NCBI GenBank assembly: GCA_001797465.1
Contig: MGPQ01000019.1
Span: forward strand, 83,650-147,649
Length of the DNA stretch: 64,000 nucleotides
DNA from: Deltaproteobacteria bacterium GWB2_55_19
GTDB lineage: Bacteria > Desulfobacterota > GWC2-55-46
Reading direction: 5' to 3'
The translations under genes were made by a program, and so were the position numbers. The notes beneath the pieces were generated by a model, which saw nothing but the letters and a program-made list of their open reading frames with translations, did no database searches and was not told where the DNA came from. Positions 16,670-26,332 of this stretch are shown one piece after another (the first letter of the stretch is position 1; each line of letters starts with the position of its first letter).

Positions 16670-19174
16670 TTGCAGACGACGGCGATTGCAAAAGATGACG
16701 CGCTTTTCACGGACTGCCGCGAAGGGCGCTGTTTCCACTGCGGAGAGGCCCTCCCCTCGGAGCCGTTGACGCACTCCATAAAGGGCGCGCTACTGGAGTT
16801 CTGCTGTCAGGGGTGCCTCTCAGTATGCAGATATATATATGAAGCCGGGCTCGACATCTACTATGAAAAAAGGGAGAGTGAGAGGCCCGGCAGGCCCGTC
16901 GTTTTAGAGAATGAGCCTTTCGTCGACGAGACGCACATATCGGCCTCCGGGGAGATGAGCGAGGCCTCGCTCATAGTCGATGGCGTGCACTGCTCGGCCT
17001 GCATCTGGCTCATCGAAAAGGTCGCCTCCAATATAAAGGGTGTTTCCGGCGCCCGGCTGAATTTTTCGACCCACAGGCTGAAGGTCAGGTGGGACGGGGA
17101 AAAAACGTCGTTGAAAGATATAATCTCGCGCATAGGCGCCGTTGGTTACAGGGCGACGCCTTACGACCCGACGATCGAGGCCCCGCTTGAAAAGAGGCGC
17201 GACGACGCGGTCATAAGGCTCTCGGTCGCTGGGTTCGGGACCGTCGCAACGATGTTCCTCGCAGAGGGGCTCTACGGCGGTTTTCTCTGGGGAATGGACG
17301 AGGTGTCGAGGTTTTTTCTTGAGGTATTAAGCCTCCTTGTGGCCGTACCGGTGGTATTCTACGCAGGCTTTCCTTTTTTAAGGGGGGCTTTTTACGGGAT
17401 AAGGGCGAGGGCCCTTACAATGGACCTCCCCATAGCCCTCGGCATACTCATAACCTTCGGGTACAGCCTCGCCTCTGTCTTGGGCGTCGCCGGGGGTGCC
17501 GGGGGCGGGAGCGGCGTATACTTTGACTCTGCCGCGATGTTCATATTCCTAATACTCATAGGCAGGCTCCTTGAGGCAGAGGCGAGGAAGAGGGCGGGGT
17601 GGACGGCGTTAGGCCTATCCGCACGCGAGACGATGAGCGCAACACTCTACACGAACGGGGTAAGGAGATTGGCTTCAGTTAGGTCGCTTGTCCCCGGCGA
17701 CATGGTGGAAGTAAAGCCCGGGGAGAGGATCCCTGTCGACGGGTCCGTCTTCGAGGGCGCTTCAAAGGTGGATGAATCGATGCTTACGGGAGAGTCCATT
17801 GCCGTTGACAAGCCCTCGGGCGCAAAGGTCTGGAGCGGCACCATGAACCTCGACGGCAGGCTCCTCGTAAAGGTCGTTGCGGCCGGGGACTTTACGCGCC
17901 TCTCAGGCATAAGGAGGCTCGTAGAGGACGCGCTCCTCAAGAAAACAGCGATACAGCTCATGGCGGACAGGGCCGCGGGGTACTTCATACCTATGGTCCT
18001 CGCGATAGCCTCCCTTACGTTCATCTACTGGTCTCTGTATGCCGGATCAGAGGTGGCCGCCGTATATGCGGTTTCCGTCCTTATCATAACGTGCCCGTGC
18101 GCGCTCGCGCTCGCCACCCCGGCCGCTATCCTCGCTGGGACAACGAGGGCGGCCAGAGAAGGGATACTCGTTAAGGGGAGCGAGGTCCTGGAAAAGGCAT
18201 GCAAGGCGACGCACGTCGTATTCGACAAGACCGGGACCTTGACCGAGGGAAGGATGTCGGTGACGGAGATAGACCCGTCAAATGGGGTCGATGAGGCGGA
18301 GCTCCTGGCAATCGTTGCTTCCCTTGAGCAGTACTCGGAGCACCCCATAGGAAAGGCGATACACACTGAAGCGCTCAAGCGTTCCGCCCGCATATCGCAA
18401 TCGTCCTTCAAGGCCTATCCGGGAAAGGGCGTTGAAGGCGAACTCCGCGCCGCAATGGACGGGGACAAAGTACCGGCGAGGAAGGACGGCGCGAGGGCCT
18501 GGGTAGGGAGCGCGACGTTCATAACTGAAAAAGGCTTTTTGATCCCCTCGCGCATATTCGAGCATGCCGCCGGGCTCTCCGCCAGCGGAAGGACCGTTGT
18601 CTTTGCGGCAATGTCGGGTTACGAAGAGGCGCTCGGCCTCATAGCGGTATCCGACCCCGTGAGGAAAGAGTCTCCCGAGCTCGTCGTGAGGCTTAAAAAA
18701 ATGGGGCTCAAGGTAAGCCTGCTTTCAGGCGACGTCCCGGCTACCGCCTATTCCGTCGGCAAGGCCGTAGGCATAGACATCGTGGCCGGAGGGGTGCTCC
18801 CCGAGGCTAAGGAGGCGTACATACGGGGCCTTAAGGGGCGCGGGGAAAAGGTGATAATGGTCGGAGACGGGGTCAACGACGGCCCGGCGCTCGCGGCCTC
18901 GGACGTGGGCATAGCGATGGGGTCCGGCACCGACCTCGCAATAGGCTCAGCCGACATAGTCCTCCTTGACAACAGGACGGCGAACGTCGCCCGCGCCATA
19001 GAGCTCTCAAGGTCCACCATGAGGGCGATAAAAGAGAACCTCGCGATATCGGTCGCATATAACCTCATAGTCACGCCGCTTGCGGCGCTCGGGCTCGTCT
19101 TCCCGCTCCTTGCGGCGGTGGCCATGCCAATAAGCTCGCTCGTCGTCATCGGGAATTCGATAAGGAGAAGATGA
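16670..19174 (+). CDS. ccoI: cbb3 maturation copper-transporting P1B-type ATPase
   Basis: 834 residues from a TTG with AAGGGG upstream. The N-terminal cysteine-rich segment (CFHCGEAL, FCCQGCLSVC) and HMA domain (VDGVHCSACIWLIEK) bind copper. Transport and catalytic motifs: CPC (IITCPCALALATP), TGES (MLTGESIAVD), phosphorylation site DKTGTLTEG, hinge VGDGVNDGPAL. The histidine-proline element (EQYSEHPIGKAI) is present. CcoI supplies copper for the CuB site of CcoN. One base separates its stop from ccoS. Confidence 0.96.
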   Translation: MQTTAIAKDDALFTDCREGRCFHCGEALPSEPLTHSIKGALLEFCCQGCLSVCRYIYEAGLDIYYEKRESERPGRPVVLENEPFVDETHISASGEMSEASLIVDGVHCSACIWLIEKVASNIKGVSGARLNFSTHRLKVRWDGEKTSLKDIISRIGAVGYRATPYDPTIEAPLEKRRDDAVIRLSVAGFGTVATMFLAEGLYGGFLWGMDEVSRFFLEVLSLLVAVPVVFYAGFPFLRGAFYGIRARALTMDLPIALGILITFGYSLASVLGVAGGAGGGSGVYFDSAAMFIFLILIGRLLEAEARKRAGWTALGLSARETMSATLYTNGVRRLASVRSLVPGDMVEVKPGERIPVDGSVFEGASKVDESMLTGESIAVDKPSGAKVWSGTMNLDGRLLVKVVAAGDFTRLSGIRRLVEDALLKKTAIQLMADRAAGYFIPMVLAIASLTFIYWSLYAGSEVAAVYAVSVLIITCPCALALATPAAILAGTTRAAREGILVKGSEVLEKACKATHVVFDKTGTLTEGRMSVTEIDPSNGVDEAELLAIVASLEQYSEHPIGKAIHTEALKRSARISQSSFKAYPGKGVEGELRAAMDGDKVPARKDGARAWVGSATFITEKGFLIPSRIFEHAAGLSASGRTVVFAAMSGYEEALGLIAVSDPVRKESPELVVRLKKMGLKVSLLSGDVPATAYSVGKAVGIDIVAGGVLPEAKEAYIRGLKGRGEKVIMVGDGVNDGPALAASDVGIAMGSGTDLAIGSADIVLLDNRTANVARAIELSRSTMRAIKENLAISVAYNLIVTPLAALGLVFPLLAAVAMPISSLVVIGNSIRRR

Positions 19175-19175
19175 T

Positions 19176-19322
19176 ATGGAGATGCTCTACATTATGATAC
19201 CGGCGGTCATATTTTTAGGCGTTGTCGCCCTCATATTCCTCATCTGGTCGGTAAAGTCCGGCCAGTTCGAGGATTTAGAGGGGCCTGGGCACAGGATATT
19301 CTTCGACGACGAGGAGAAGTAG
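19176..19322 (+). CDS. ccoS: cbb3 oxidase assembly protein CcoS
   Basis: A 48-residue membrane protein: MEMLYIMIPAVIFLGVVALI, then FLIWSVKSGQFEDLEGPG, the diagnostic CcoS segment, and an acidic tail ending DDEEK. Needed for cofactor insertion into CcoN in other bacteria. Begins one base after ccoI. Confidence 0.93.
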   Translation: MEMLYIMIPAVIFLGVVALIFLIWSVKSGQFEDLEGPGHRIFFDDEEK

Positions 19323-19326
19323 TCTT

Positions 19327-20022
19327 ATGGGAGACTATCTTCTCCTGTTCACGGCAGGGGTGCTCGGCGCGCTCCACTGTGTCGCCATGTGCGGGGCGCT
19401 CGCCGCGGCCTGTGGCATGAAGCTCGGCGGAGGCCTCAAATTCTCGCTCGTTTATAACTCCGGGAGGCTCTTGTCCTATGCCGCGCTCGGCGCGCTTGCC
19501 GGGTTCGTCGGAAAGGCGCTTTCCGGCACAGGCGTCTTCGGAGGCCTCCAGTCGGCTGTCCCCGTCGTTGCCGGGGTCGTGATGGTCGCCATAGGCCTCG
19601 ACATGCTCGGCCTCATGCCCGGATTCGTAAAGAGGCGGCTGTCGTCCGTCTTTCCGTCGGGTTTACTCAGCCGCGCGCTTATGCGCGTCAACAAGGGGCC
19701 CGCCGTTTCCTCCGGGGGACGGACGGCGCTGCTTGTAGGCATGCTTAACGGGCTCGTGCCCTGCGGCCTCTTATATGCCGCTGGGCTCAAGGCCGCCTCC
19801 ACGGGAAGCCCGATAGAGGGCGCGCTCGTGACACTCTCGCTCGGCGCGGGCACATTCGTGCCGATGCTCTTCGCCGGGTCCATTACGGGCTTGAGGCTCA
19901 AAGCGCTCCCCATTACGGCGATATCGTCGGTTATAATAATTGCGCTCGGCATAAAAGCCATCCTCCACTTCCATGTTTCAACGGACCTCCTCGCCATACT
20001 ATATCCGTTATGCGCCGTCTGA
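19327..20022 (+). CDS. TauE/SafE-like membrane protein ending the cbb3 operon
   Basis: 231 residues with about six membrane helices. ALHCVAMCGALAAACG near the N-terminus and GMLNGLVPCGLLYAAGL in the middle are the marks of the CcoS-adjacent sulfite-exporter-like family, whose members are often found in cbb3 operons and linked to copper or cytochrome assembly. Starts four bases after the ccoS stop, so it belongs to the operon. A role in metal supply is inference; the cysteine pairs would fit copper handling. Confidence 0.85.
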   Translation: MGDYLLLFTAGVLGALHCVAMCGALAAACGMKLGGGLKFSLVYNSGRLLSYAALGALAGFVGKALSGTGVFGGLQSAVPVVAGVVMVAIGLDMLGLMPGFVKRRLSSVFPSGLLSRALMRVNKGPAVSSGGRTALLVGMLNGLVPCGLLYAAGLKAASTGSPIEGALVTLSLGAGTFVPMLFAGSITGLRLKALPITAISSVIIIALGIKAILHFHVSTDLLAILYPLCAV

Positions 20023-20090
20023 CGCGGGCAAGGCGCGCCCTCCCATATACCCCACAACAGGCGGATACAGGCAAAAACCCGCGGCCTTCC

Positions 20091-20119
20091 TTGACAATTT
20101 CAGGTTTTAAGGATACCCT
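20091..20119 (+). promoter_or_regulatory. Probable promoter of the GAF sensor kinase operon
   Basis: TTGACA (20091-20096), a 17-bp spacer and TACCCT (20114-20119). The -10 box is weak. Confidence 0.4.
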
Positions 20120-20193
20120 TTTCCGTGGCTCAGGCCTAAGCCGAAGGGCGCGCCTCCTTTGAGCCCCAGCGATTAGACGCCCCCATATCCCCA

Positions 20194-22521
20194 ATGCGGA
20201 ATACCGACATCCTCTCTAAGCTAAAATACAACCGGCTGATCCCGGTCCTCGTCGGCATAGCCACGGTGCTTGGCACGCTCGTCATCTGGCAACTCCTTTC
20301 AGCCCGGGAGCATGAAGAGATAGAGCAGATGGTCAGTCTCAAAGCCGCCTCGGTCAAGGACGACATCAAGGACAACGTGGAGTTCAGGATCAACGCGCTC
20401 GTAAGGATGGCCCGGAGGCTTGAGCTACAGGCGCGGCCCGAAAGGCGGGAGTGGGAGGCGGACGCGGGCCTTTACTACGAGCACGACAGGAGCTACCGGG
20501 CGATAGCCTGGATAGACCCGTCGTTCGTTGCCCGCTGGACGGTCCCGGCCGGCGCGGACCTTAAGGAGCTTAACCAGCTCCTTAGGCCTGAAAACCCGGC
20601 CATCGGGACGCTTGAGGAGGCGAGGGACTCAAAGAGGGTCGTCTTGAGCGGGGTATTGAGGCTGTCCGACGGGAAGGCCGGTTTCATCGCCGCGGTCCCG
20701 CTCTCCGGACGGGTCAACGGCTTCATAGCCGCGACCTTCGAGAGCCAGGGCTTTTTCCACAACCTCCTCGCTTCCCAGCGGGAGACCAACGATTATGCTA
20801 TCGAGGTCTATAACGAAGGCAGGCTTGCGTACTCGAGCGACCCGGAGGCGGGTTCATTCAGGCCCCACGCACATGACACAACAATTGAGTTTTACGGTTC
20901 CAGCTGGTCCATAAAGGCGTGGCCCAGGGCGGAGTATTTAAGAAGGGTTGATTCGAGCATCCCGGAGGCCATACTCGTAACAGGTTTCCTCACCTCGGTC
21001 CTCCTCTCGGGCGCCATATACTCTGCCCAGAGAGCTCTCAAGAACGGGCGCGACCTTGCCTCCGCGAACCTCAAGCTCAAGGGCGAGATATCCGAGAGGG
21101 TATTTGCCGAGGGTAAAAGCGCGCGCCTGACCAGGCTTTATTCCGTACTCTCCATGGTCAATGAGGCGATAGTGCGCCTGCGCGACCCGCAGGAGCTCTA
21201 TGAAAGGGTCTGCCGCATAGCGGTTGAGGAAGGGGGCTTCGTTATGGCATGGGTGGGGACCCTTGAAGCCGGCGGGACCTCGATTGCGCCGAAGGCACAC
21301 TTTGGCAGGGAGGAGGGCTACCTTGCGGGTGCGCGGATAAGCGTCTTGGAGAGTTCGCAAAGGGGCAGGGGGCCGACGGGGAGCGCCATACGCGAGGGCA
21401 GGCACTTCATATGCGGCGATTTAGCGTCCGACGAGCGGATGTCCCCGTGGCGTGATGACGCACTTGCCCGCGGATACCGTTCCTCGGCGGCGTTCCCCCT
21501 CATAGTGAGAGGCAGGGTGGCCGGTGCGCTTACCTTATATGCGGCAGAGCCATGCTTCTTCGATTCGGAACAGGTACAGCTCCTTACGGCGCTTTCCGCG
21601 GACATCTCCCTGGCGATGGAATCCATAGTAGCCGATATTCAGAGGAGGAAGGCCGAAGATGATCTCATCAGGCACCGCGAACGCCTCGAAGATGTCGTCG
21701 AGGAGAGGACCAGGGAACTGCAGGACCTGAACGAGAAGCTCTCATTCGAGGTGACGGTAAGGAGGGGCGCCGAGGAGGCGATATCGCAGATGAACACGCT
21801 CCTGGAGAAAAGGGCCGTCGAGCTCGAGGCCGTGAACAAGGAGCTTGAGGCGTTTACGTACTCGGCCTCTCACGACCTCCAGGAGCCGCTCCGGGTCGTC
21901 TCCGGATATGTCCAGTTGCTTCAGAAGAGATACAAGGGGAAGCTCGACAAGGACGCCGAAGAGTTCATCTCCTTTGCCGTCGACGGCGTCAGGCGCATGC
22001 AGAGGCTCATAAGCGACCTCCTTTCATACTCGAGGATAGGGAAGATAAAAGAGTTCGGCATCGTGGACTGCGAGGACGTCCTTAAGGGCACGCTCTCGGA
22101 CCTTAAGACCCTTATCGACGAGACGGGCGCAACGGTGGCGCACTCCCCGCTCCCGGTCCTCGCGGCGGACTGCTCGCAGATGGCGCACCTCTTCATGAAC
22201 CTCATAGGGAACTCGATAAAATACAGGTCCAGGGAGACTCCGCTTATAAGGATATCGGCCGAGAGGAAGGGGGGCGAGTGGCTCTTCGCCTTCAGGGACA
22301 ACGGCATAGGCATAGACCCGAAATACTTCGAGCGTATATTCGAGATATTCCAGAGGCTCCACGGCAAAGGCGCGCACTCCGGGAGCGGCATAGGCCTGTC
22401 CATCTGCAAGAAGGTCGTAGAGAACCACGGCGGCAGGATTTGGGTCGAGTCCCAGCCTCACGAGGGCGCGACGTTCTATTTCACCATACCAATGAAAGAG
22501 GAAGACCATGAAGGAGAGTAG
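20194..22521 (+). CDS. Membrane sensor histidine kinase with GAF domain
   Basis: 775 residues. Membrane helices near 16-36 and 266-285 flank a periplasmic CHASE-like sensor of about 230 residues. A GAF domain follows (about 310-470: [43 protein letters not shown]), then a coiled coil (about 485-555), a HisKA domain with [16 protein letters not shown] (phospho-acceptor His) and an ATPase domain ([38 protein letters not shown]). The kinase core is the Cph1-like type. The stop overlaps the start of an Rcp1-type receiver, and a sigma-54 activator follows, suggesting one signalling unit. Confidence 0.92.
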   Translation: MRNTDILSKLKYNRLIPVLVGIATVLGTLVIWQLLSAREHEEIEQMVSLKAASVKDDIKDNVEFRINALVRMARRLELQARPERREWEADAGLYYEHDRSYRAIAWIDPSFVARWTVPAGADLKELNQLLRPENPAIGTLEEARDSKRVVLSGVLRLSDGKAGFIAAVPLSGRVNGFIAATFESQGFFHNLLASQRETNDYAIEVYNEGRLAYSSDPEAGSFRPHAHDTTIEFYGSSWSIKAWPRAEYLRRVDSSIPEAILVTGFLTSVLLSGAIYSAQRALKNGRDLASANLKLKGEISERVFAEGKSARLTRLYSVLSMVNEAIVRLRDPQELYERVCRIAVEEGGFVMAWVGTLEAGGTSIAPKAHFGREEGYLAGARISVLESSQRGRGPTGSAIREGRHFICGDLASDERMSPWRDDALARGYRSSAAFPLIVRGRVAGALTLYAAEPCFFDSEQVQLLTALSADISLAMESIVADIQRRKAEDDLIRHRERLEDVVEERTRELQDLNEKLSFEVTVRRGAEEAISQMNTLLEKRAVELEAVNKELEAFTYSASHDLQEPLRVVSGYVQLLQKRYKGKLDKDAEEFISFAVDGVRRMQRLISDLLSYSRIGKIKEFGIVDCEDVLKGTLSDLKTLIDETGATVAHSPLPVLAADCSQMAHLFMNLIGNSIKYRSRETPLIRISAERKGGEWLFAFRDNGIGIDPKYFERIFEIFQRLHGKGAHSGSGIGLSICKKVVENHGGRIWVESQPHEGATFYFTIPMKEEDHEGE

Positions 22522-22948
22522 CCAGCCGATAGAGATACTGATGGTAGAGGACAACCCGTCCGACGTCCGCCTTACCATAGAGGCGTTCAAGGACGCGAAG
22601 GTCCTGAACAACATGAGTGTGGCGACGGACGGAGAGGACGCGCTTAAGTTCCTTAAGCGCGAGGGGCCTTACAAAGACGCGCCGAGGCCGGACCTGATAC
22701 TCCTCGACCTTAACCTCCCCAAGATGAACGGCAAGGAGGTGCTCGGGGAGATAAAGAGTGACCCGGACCTTAAAAGGATACCTGTCGTGGTCCTTACCAC
22801 TTCCGACAACGAGCAGGACGTCAGAGGGGCCTACGACCTCCACGTGAACGCCTATGTGAGGAAACCCGTGGACCTCGACCAGTTCATAAAGATCGTCGAA
22901 GCTGTTGAAGGGTTCTGGCTTTCCGTAGTAAAATTCCCCCCGAAGTGA
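22508..22948 (+). CDS. Single-domain response regulator, Rcp1 type
   Basis: 146 residues, a receiver domain only. Acidic pocket in [12 protein letters not shown], phospho-acceptor aspartate in [13 protein letters not shown], Thr in [11 protein letters not shown], Lys in [10 protein letters not shown]. The asparagine-rich loop and N-terminal EDNP are typical of Rcp1-type partners of Cph1-like kinases. It overlaps the kinase gene by 14 bases and is its probable partner. With no output domain it would act through protein contacts or as a phosphate relay. Confidence 0.93.
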   Translation: MKESSQPIEILMVEDNPSDVRLTIEAFKDAKVLNNMSVATDGEDALKFLKREGPYKDAPRPDLILLDLNLPKMNGKEVLGEIKSDPDLKRIPVVVLTTSDNEQDVRGAYDLHVNAYVRKPVDLDQFIKIVEAVEGFWLSVVKFPPK

Positions 22949-22991
22949 GTAATGGCCCCGGAGACCCCGGACAGGTAAATGAAAGGACCCG

Positions 22992-24356
22992 ATGGAAGGC
23001 GAAGCTCTTGACATCCTGCTCGTAGACGACAACCCGGCGGACGCGCGCCTCATAAAAGAGATGCTCGTCGACGCCGAGGGGGCGTTCTCGGTCAGGTGCG
23101 CGGGGAGGCTTGACGAGGCGCTCGACGCCGTGGCGTCCTCCCGGTTCGGCATCATCCTCCTGGACCTCATGCTCCCGGATAGCCGTGGCTTCGACACGTT
23201 TTCCGCCATGCACGGAATGGCGGGCTCGGTGCCGATAGTGGTGCTGACGGGGCTCTCGGACGAGAACCTCGCGGCAAGGGCCGTTCGCGCCGGCGCCCAG
23301 GACTACCTCGTAAAGGGGCAGGTGGATACCGCCATGCTTGTGCGCGCCATGCGCTTCGCCATAGAGAGGAAGCGACAGACCTCGGCGAGGCAGGGCGGAC
23401 GCCCTCGGGAAAAAGAGCGCGGCAGGCTTAAGATGATCGGGTCCGGCCCGGCCTTCAGGGAGATCGAGGACCTCGTCCATACGGTCGCGAAGACCTCTAA
23501 CACCTCGGTCCTCATAAAGGGCGAGACCGGCACGGGTAAGGGGGTAGTCGCCAACGCCATCCATTCGGTATCGAGCAGGGCTAACGAGCCGTTTATCGAG
23601 ATCAACTGCGGCGCCATACCGGATACGCTCCTCGAGACCGAGATGTTCGGTTACGAGAAGGGCGCCTTCACCGACGCGAAGACGGCTAAGAAGGGCCTTT
23701 TTGAGCTCGCCGAGGGCGGGACGGTCTTCCTGGACGAGATAGGCGACATGGACATGAAGCTCCAGCCGAAACTCCTCCAGTTCCTGGAATCGCGCGCGTT
23801 CAGGAAGGTCGGCGGCACCCGGGACATCAGGGTGAACCTCCGCGTAATAGCCGCGACGAACAAGGACCTCGAATCTATGGTCAGGGAGAAGAGGTTCAGG
23901 GAGGACCTCTTTTACAGGCTGAAGGTTATGGTAATAACCCTGCCGCCGCTACGCGAGAGGAAGGAAGACATAATATCACTCGCCGAGCACTTCATTGTGA
24001 TGTATTCGGAAGCCGGCGGAGTTGCAAAAAAGCTCTCTCCGGAGTGCCGGGAGATATTACTCTCGTACGCATGGCCGGGCAATATCCGGGAGTTGAAGAA
24101 CGTCATTGAGCACGCGACCATCGTCGCCGGTGGCGACGAGATAAAAAAAGAGGACCTGCCGGGAGAGCTTATCAGTGTAAGCGCCTCCCGCGTAGCTGAA
24201 GCGCCATTCGCGTCGAGCTTAAGCCTCGAAGAGGTGGAAAAGGCGCATATACTGCATGTCCTCAAATCAGTCGGCAACAACAAGACCGCGGCCTCAAACA
24301 TCCTCGGCATATCGCGCCTTACCCTTCGGAAAAAGCTCACAGACTACGGGTTGTAG
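22992..24356 (+). CDS. Sigma-54-dependent response regulator (NtrC type)
   Basis: 454 residues. Receiver at 1-120 (LLVDDNPADARL, phospho-acceptor in IILLDLMLPDSRG), AAA+ domain at about 148-375 with Walker A GETGTGKG, Walker B GGTVFLDEIGDM and R-finger region RFREDLFYRL, and a Fis-type helix-turn-helix at the end (NNKTAASNILGISRLTLRKKL). The sigma-54 contact loop reads GAFTDA rather than GAFTGA, a known natural variant of uncertain effect. Lies 43 bases after the Rcp1-like gene. Immediately downstream are a dyad site and a sigma-54-type promoter before an RpoS-like sigma gene, its likely target. Confidence 0.93.
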   Translation: MEGEALDILLVDDNPADARLIKEMLVDAEGAFSVRCAGRLDEALDAVASSRFGIILLDLMLPDSRGFDTFSAMHGMAGSVPIVVLTGLSDENLAARAVRAGAQDYLVKGQVDTAMLVRAMRFAIERKRQTSARQGGRPREKERGRLKMIGSGPAFREIEDLVHTVAKTSNTSVLIKGETGTGKGVVANAIHSVSSRANEPFIEINCGAIPDTLLETEMFGYEKGAFTDAKTAKKGLFELAEGGTVFLDEIGDMDMKLQPKLLQFLESRAFRKVGGTRDIRVNLRVIAATNKDLESMVREKRFREDLFYRLKVMVITLPPLRERKEDIISLAEHFIVMYSEAGGVAKKLSPECREILLSYAWPGNIRELKNVIEHATIVAGGDEIKKEDLPGELISVSASRVAEAPFASSLSLEEVEKAHILHVLKSVGNNKTAASNILGISRLTLRKKLTDYGL

Positions 24357-24419
24357 CAACACCCCTCCCGGAAACCCCATACCGCCGCTTTTCATTCCAT
24401 CAAACAGAGTGATAACTTT

Positions 24420-24452
24420 CTTACCATCCTTGCCTGGTAAGTTTCTTACCAG
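24420..24452 (+). promoter_or_regulatory. Probable enhancer site for the sigma-54 activator
   Basis: Three half-sites of CTTACCA/TGGTAAG: one at 24420-24426, then a perfect 8-3-8 dyad CTGGTAAGTTTCTTACCAG at 24434-24452. It lies about 60-95 bases upstream of the -24 element at 24513 and 64 bases after the activator gene, the usual place for an activator-binding site. Confidence 0.65.
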
Positions 24453-24512
24453 CTGGCGGTGTTTTATTGCCCCTTCTTATTGTAACTCATTGAAAATTAG
24501 CGACAATTAGTT

Positions 24513-24528
24513 TGGCACGCGAGTTGCT
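24513..24528 (+). promoter_or_regulatory. Sigma-54-type promoter of the RpoS-like sigma factor gene
   Basis: TGGCACGCGAGTTGCT matches TGGCAYRNNNNTTGCW at every defined position. Transcription would start near 24540, leaving a leader of almost 200 bases before the ATG at 24736. Confidence 0.85.
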
Positions 24529-24540
24529 ATTATTATAAGA

Positions 24541-24735
24541 GTGCATCCGATGTCGCATATTTAGAGCAGGGAGGTCGTCAGTTGGGCATTTCGGATGTGA
24601 GGGCGAAGCGGACCTCCGGCGCGATAGCCGGGGGTTTTAAAGGACATAGGGGACGAAGTGGTCCGGTATAAGTACGCAGACTGGGTGCGGATATAAGGCC
24701 GCGTTAACCATTTTTAAAACTGGAGGGGACTTAAA
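24541..24735 (+). other. Long structured leader of the sigma factor mRNA, with a possible small ORF
   Basis: The leader can form a strong hairpin (ACCTCCGGC, loop GCGATA, GCCGGGGGT) and a second one (GGAC...GTCC). It also holds a 29-codon frame from a TTG at 24592 (MGISDVRAKRTSGAIAGG..., ending SGPV) with GGGAGG seven bases upstream. The frame overlaps the hairpin, so its translation could alter folding. It matches no riboswitch I can name. Confidence 0.45.
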
Positions 24736-25764
24736 ATGCTTGGACGGACAAATGTGACACCGGCAAAGAAGGCATCCACGCGCACATGGCCTCTTCCCTA
24801 CATCTCATCTAAGAGGACGGCGAAGGGCCGTAATAGGGTTTATGTAGCGCCCGGAAACGAGGCCGAGGCGAGGGAGGCCCGGATCATGAAGGCCGAGGCC
24901 GCACCCGAGACGAGGAGGCGCATAGAGCACGAGGGTGTCAGGGACTCGATAAACTATTACTTCAGCGAGATGAAGGCGTACAGGCTCCTCGATCACAAGG
25001 AAGAGAAGAAGCTCGCCGCGAAGATCGCCAGGGGCGACATGGAGGCGAGGAAGAGGATGATAGAGTCCAACCTCCGCCTCGTCGTGAACATCGCGAGACG
25101 CTACCTCAACAAGGGCTTCGCCCTCGAGGACCTGATAGAGGAGGGGAACATCGGGCTCATCAAGGCCGTCGAGCGCTTCAGGGCGACAAAGGGTTGCAGG
25201 TTTTCGACCTACGCCACGTTCTGGATAAGGCAGACGATAGAGCGGGCGCTCAGCAACCACGGAAACGTCGTCCGCCTTCCGATCCACATAACCACCGACC
25301 TCGCCAAGGTGAGCAGGGCCTCCAAGGACCTCATGATGGAGTTCCACAGGGAGCCGACATCGGCGGAGATATCCGAGAGGACCGGCCTTTCCGGCAGATA
25401 CGTCAAAAAGCTCGATATAGTCGGCAAAAGGAGCTTCTCGCTGGAATCGTCGCTCCCGGACAGCGAGGAGATGTCGTTGCTCGACAAGATTGAAGACGAC
25501 AAGGTCCCGGGGCCGCTCGAGACCGTCGAGTACCTGGACAGGGCCGGACGGGTAAACGGGCTTCTCGGAATGCTCGAGGAGAGCGAGAGGAAGATAGTCG
25601 AGCTCAGGTTCGGTTTCGCCGGAGGGGTCCCGCAGACCCTTGAGGAAATAGGCTCCGCCTTCGGCGTCACGAGGGAGAGGGTAAGGCAGATAGAATCAAA
25701 GGCGCTCGGGAAACTCCGTGAGGCCGTGAAGGGCTCGGATATCGCTTCCTTAGAGGCGATCTGA
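24736..25764 (+). CDS. RpoS-like sigma-70-family sigma factor
   Basis: 342 residues. An unusual basic N-terminal extension (about 65 residues) precedes region 1.2 (DSINYYFSEMKAYRLLDHKEE). Region 2 has LRLVVNIARRYLNKG, LIEEGNIGLIKAVERF and FSTYATFWIRQTIERAL; region 3 is present (EISERTGLSGRYVKKL); region 4 ends TLEEIGSAFGVTRERVRQIESKALGKLR. There is no region 1.1, so it is not the housekeeping RpoD; length and layout fit the RpoS group. ATG with TGGAGGGG upstream. The sigma-54-type promoter and the activator gene next door suggest that sigma-54 controls this general-stress-type sigma. Confidence 0.88.
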   Translation: MLGRTNVTPAKKASTRTWPLPYISSKRTAKGRNRVYVAPGNEAEAREARIMKAEAAPETRRRIEHEGVRDSINYYFSEMKAYRLLDHKEEKKLAAKIARGDMEARKRMIESNLRLVVNIARRYLNKGFALEDLIEEGNIGLIKAVERFRATKGCRFSTYATFWIRQTIERALSNHGNVVRLPIHITTDLAKVSRASKDLMMEFHREPTSAEISERTGLSGRYVKKLDIVGKRSFSLESSLPDSEEMSLLDKIEDDKVPGPLETVEYLDRAGRVNGLLGMLEESERKIVELRFGFAGGVPQTLEEIGSAFGVTRERVRQIESKALGKLREAVKGSDIASLEAI

Positions 25765-25882
25765 CGGGAAGCAGCGGCCGCCGGGTCCCGTGATGGGGCG
25801 GAACCCAAAGGCGATGGCGCCGGCGGTCTTGAGTTTTCCGGATTTTAATGGCCTGCGGGCTTATGGATGAAAGGAGGCCTCA

Positions 25883-26332
25883 GTGCTTGTAGCAACCGGG
25901 ATGCACGCGGAAAGCAACACGCGGGAGAGGTTTGCTGAAATAATAATGAAGGCGGCCCCGAAGATTCAGGGGTTAAGCGGACGGTATTCGCTCGTCGTCT
26001 ACGCGATAGACAACGTTAAATTCATCGAGGGCTCATTCGGCCCGGAGGCCGCTACAAGGGTCCTCGGCGAGATAAGCTCCATCATCAGGCATCGGATAAG
26101 GGATATAGACTCGCTCATAAGCTCTGAGGGCGCGGAATTCGTAATGCTCGCGCAGGGGGCCGACGCGGGAAGCGCGCGTCTCCTCGCCGAGAGGATAAGA
26201 AAAGAAATAGAGTCGCACAGCTTCGAGCCCATCATAAGGGTAAATTTAAGTTTCTGCGTGGCTTCGTTCATGCCGGAAGGCGGGTTTTCCGCGCCATTAA
26301 GCGGCGGCAATTTCAACGGGTCGTTCGCTTAA
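25883..26332 (+). CDS. Short degenerate GGDEF-like protein
   Basis: 149 residues from a GTG with AAGGAGG upstream. The fold of a diguanylate cyclase is visible: YSLVVYAIDNVKFIEGSFGPEAATRVLGEISSII matches the first half of the domain, and LLAERIRKEIES the helix after the active site. The signature is SSEGAEFV in place of GGDEF and the C-terminal third (SxGxA, ADxALYxAK) is absent. It is unlikely to make c-di-GMP and may be a small binding or regulatory partner. It follows the sigma factor gene by 118 bases. Confidence 0.6.
   Translation: MLVATGMHAESNTRERFAEIIMKAAPKIQGLSGRYSLVVYAIDNVKFIEGSFGPEAATRVLGEISSIIRHRIRDIDSLISSEGAEFVMLAQGADAGSARLLAERIRKEIESHSFEPIIRVNLSFCVASFMPEGGFSAPLSGGNFNGSFA

Noticed and set aside
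24541..24735. c-di-GMP (GEMM) riboswitch in the sigma factor leader
   Set aside because: GC-rich stems and a GCCGGG segment are suggestive, but the conserved GEMM core and receptor bases were not found.
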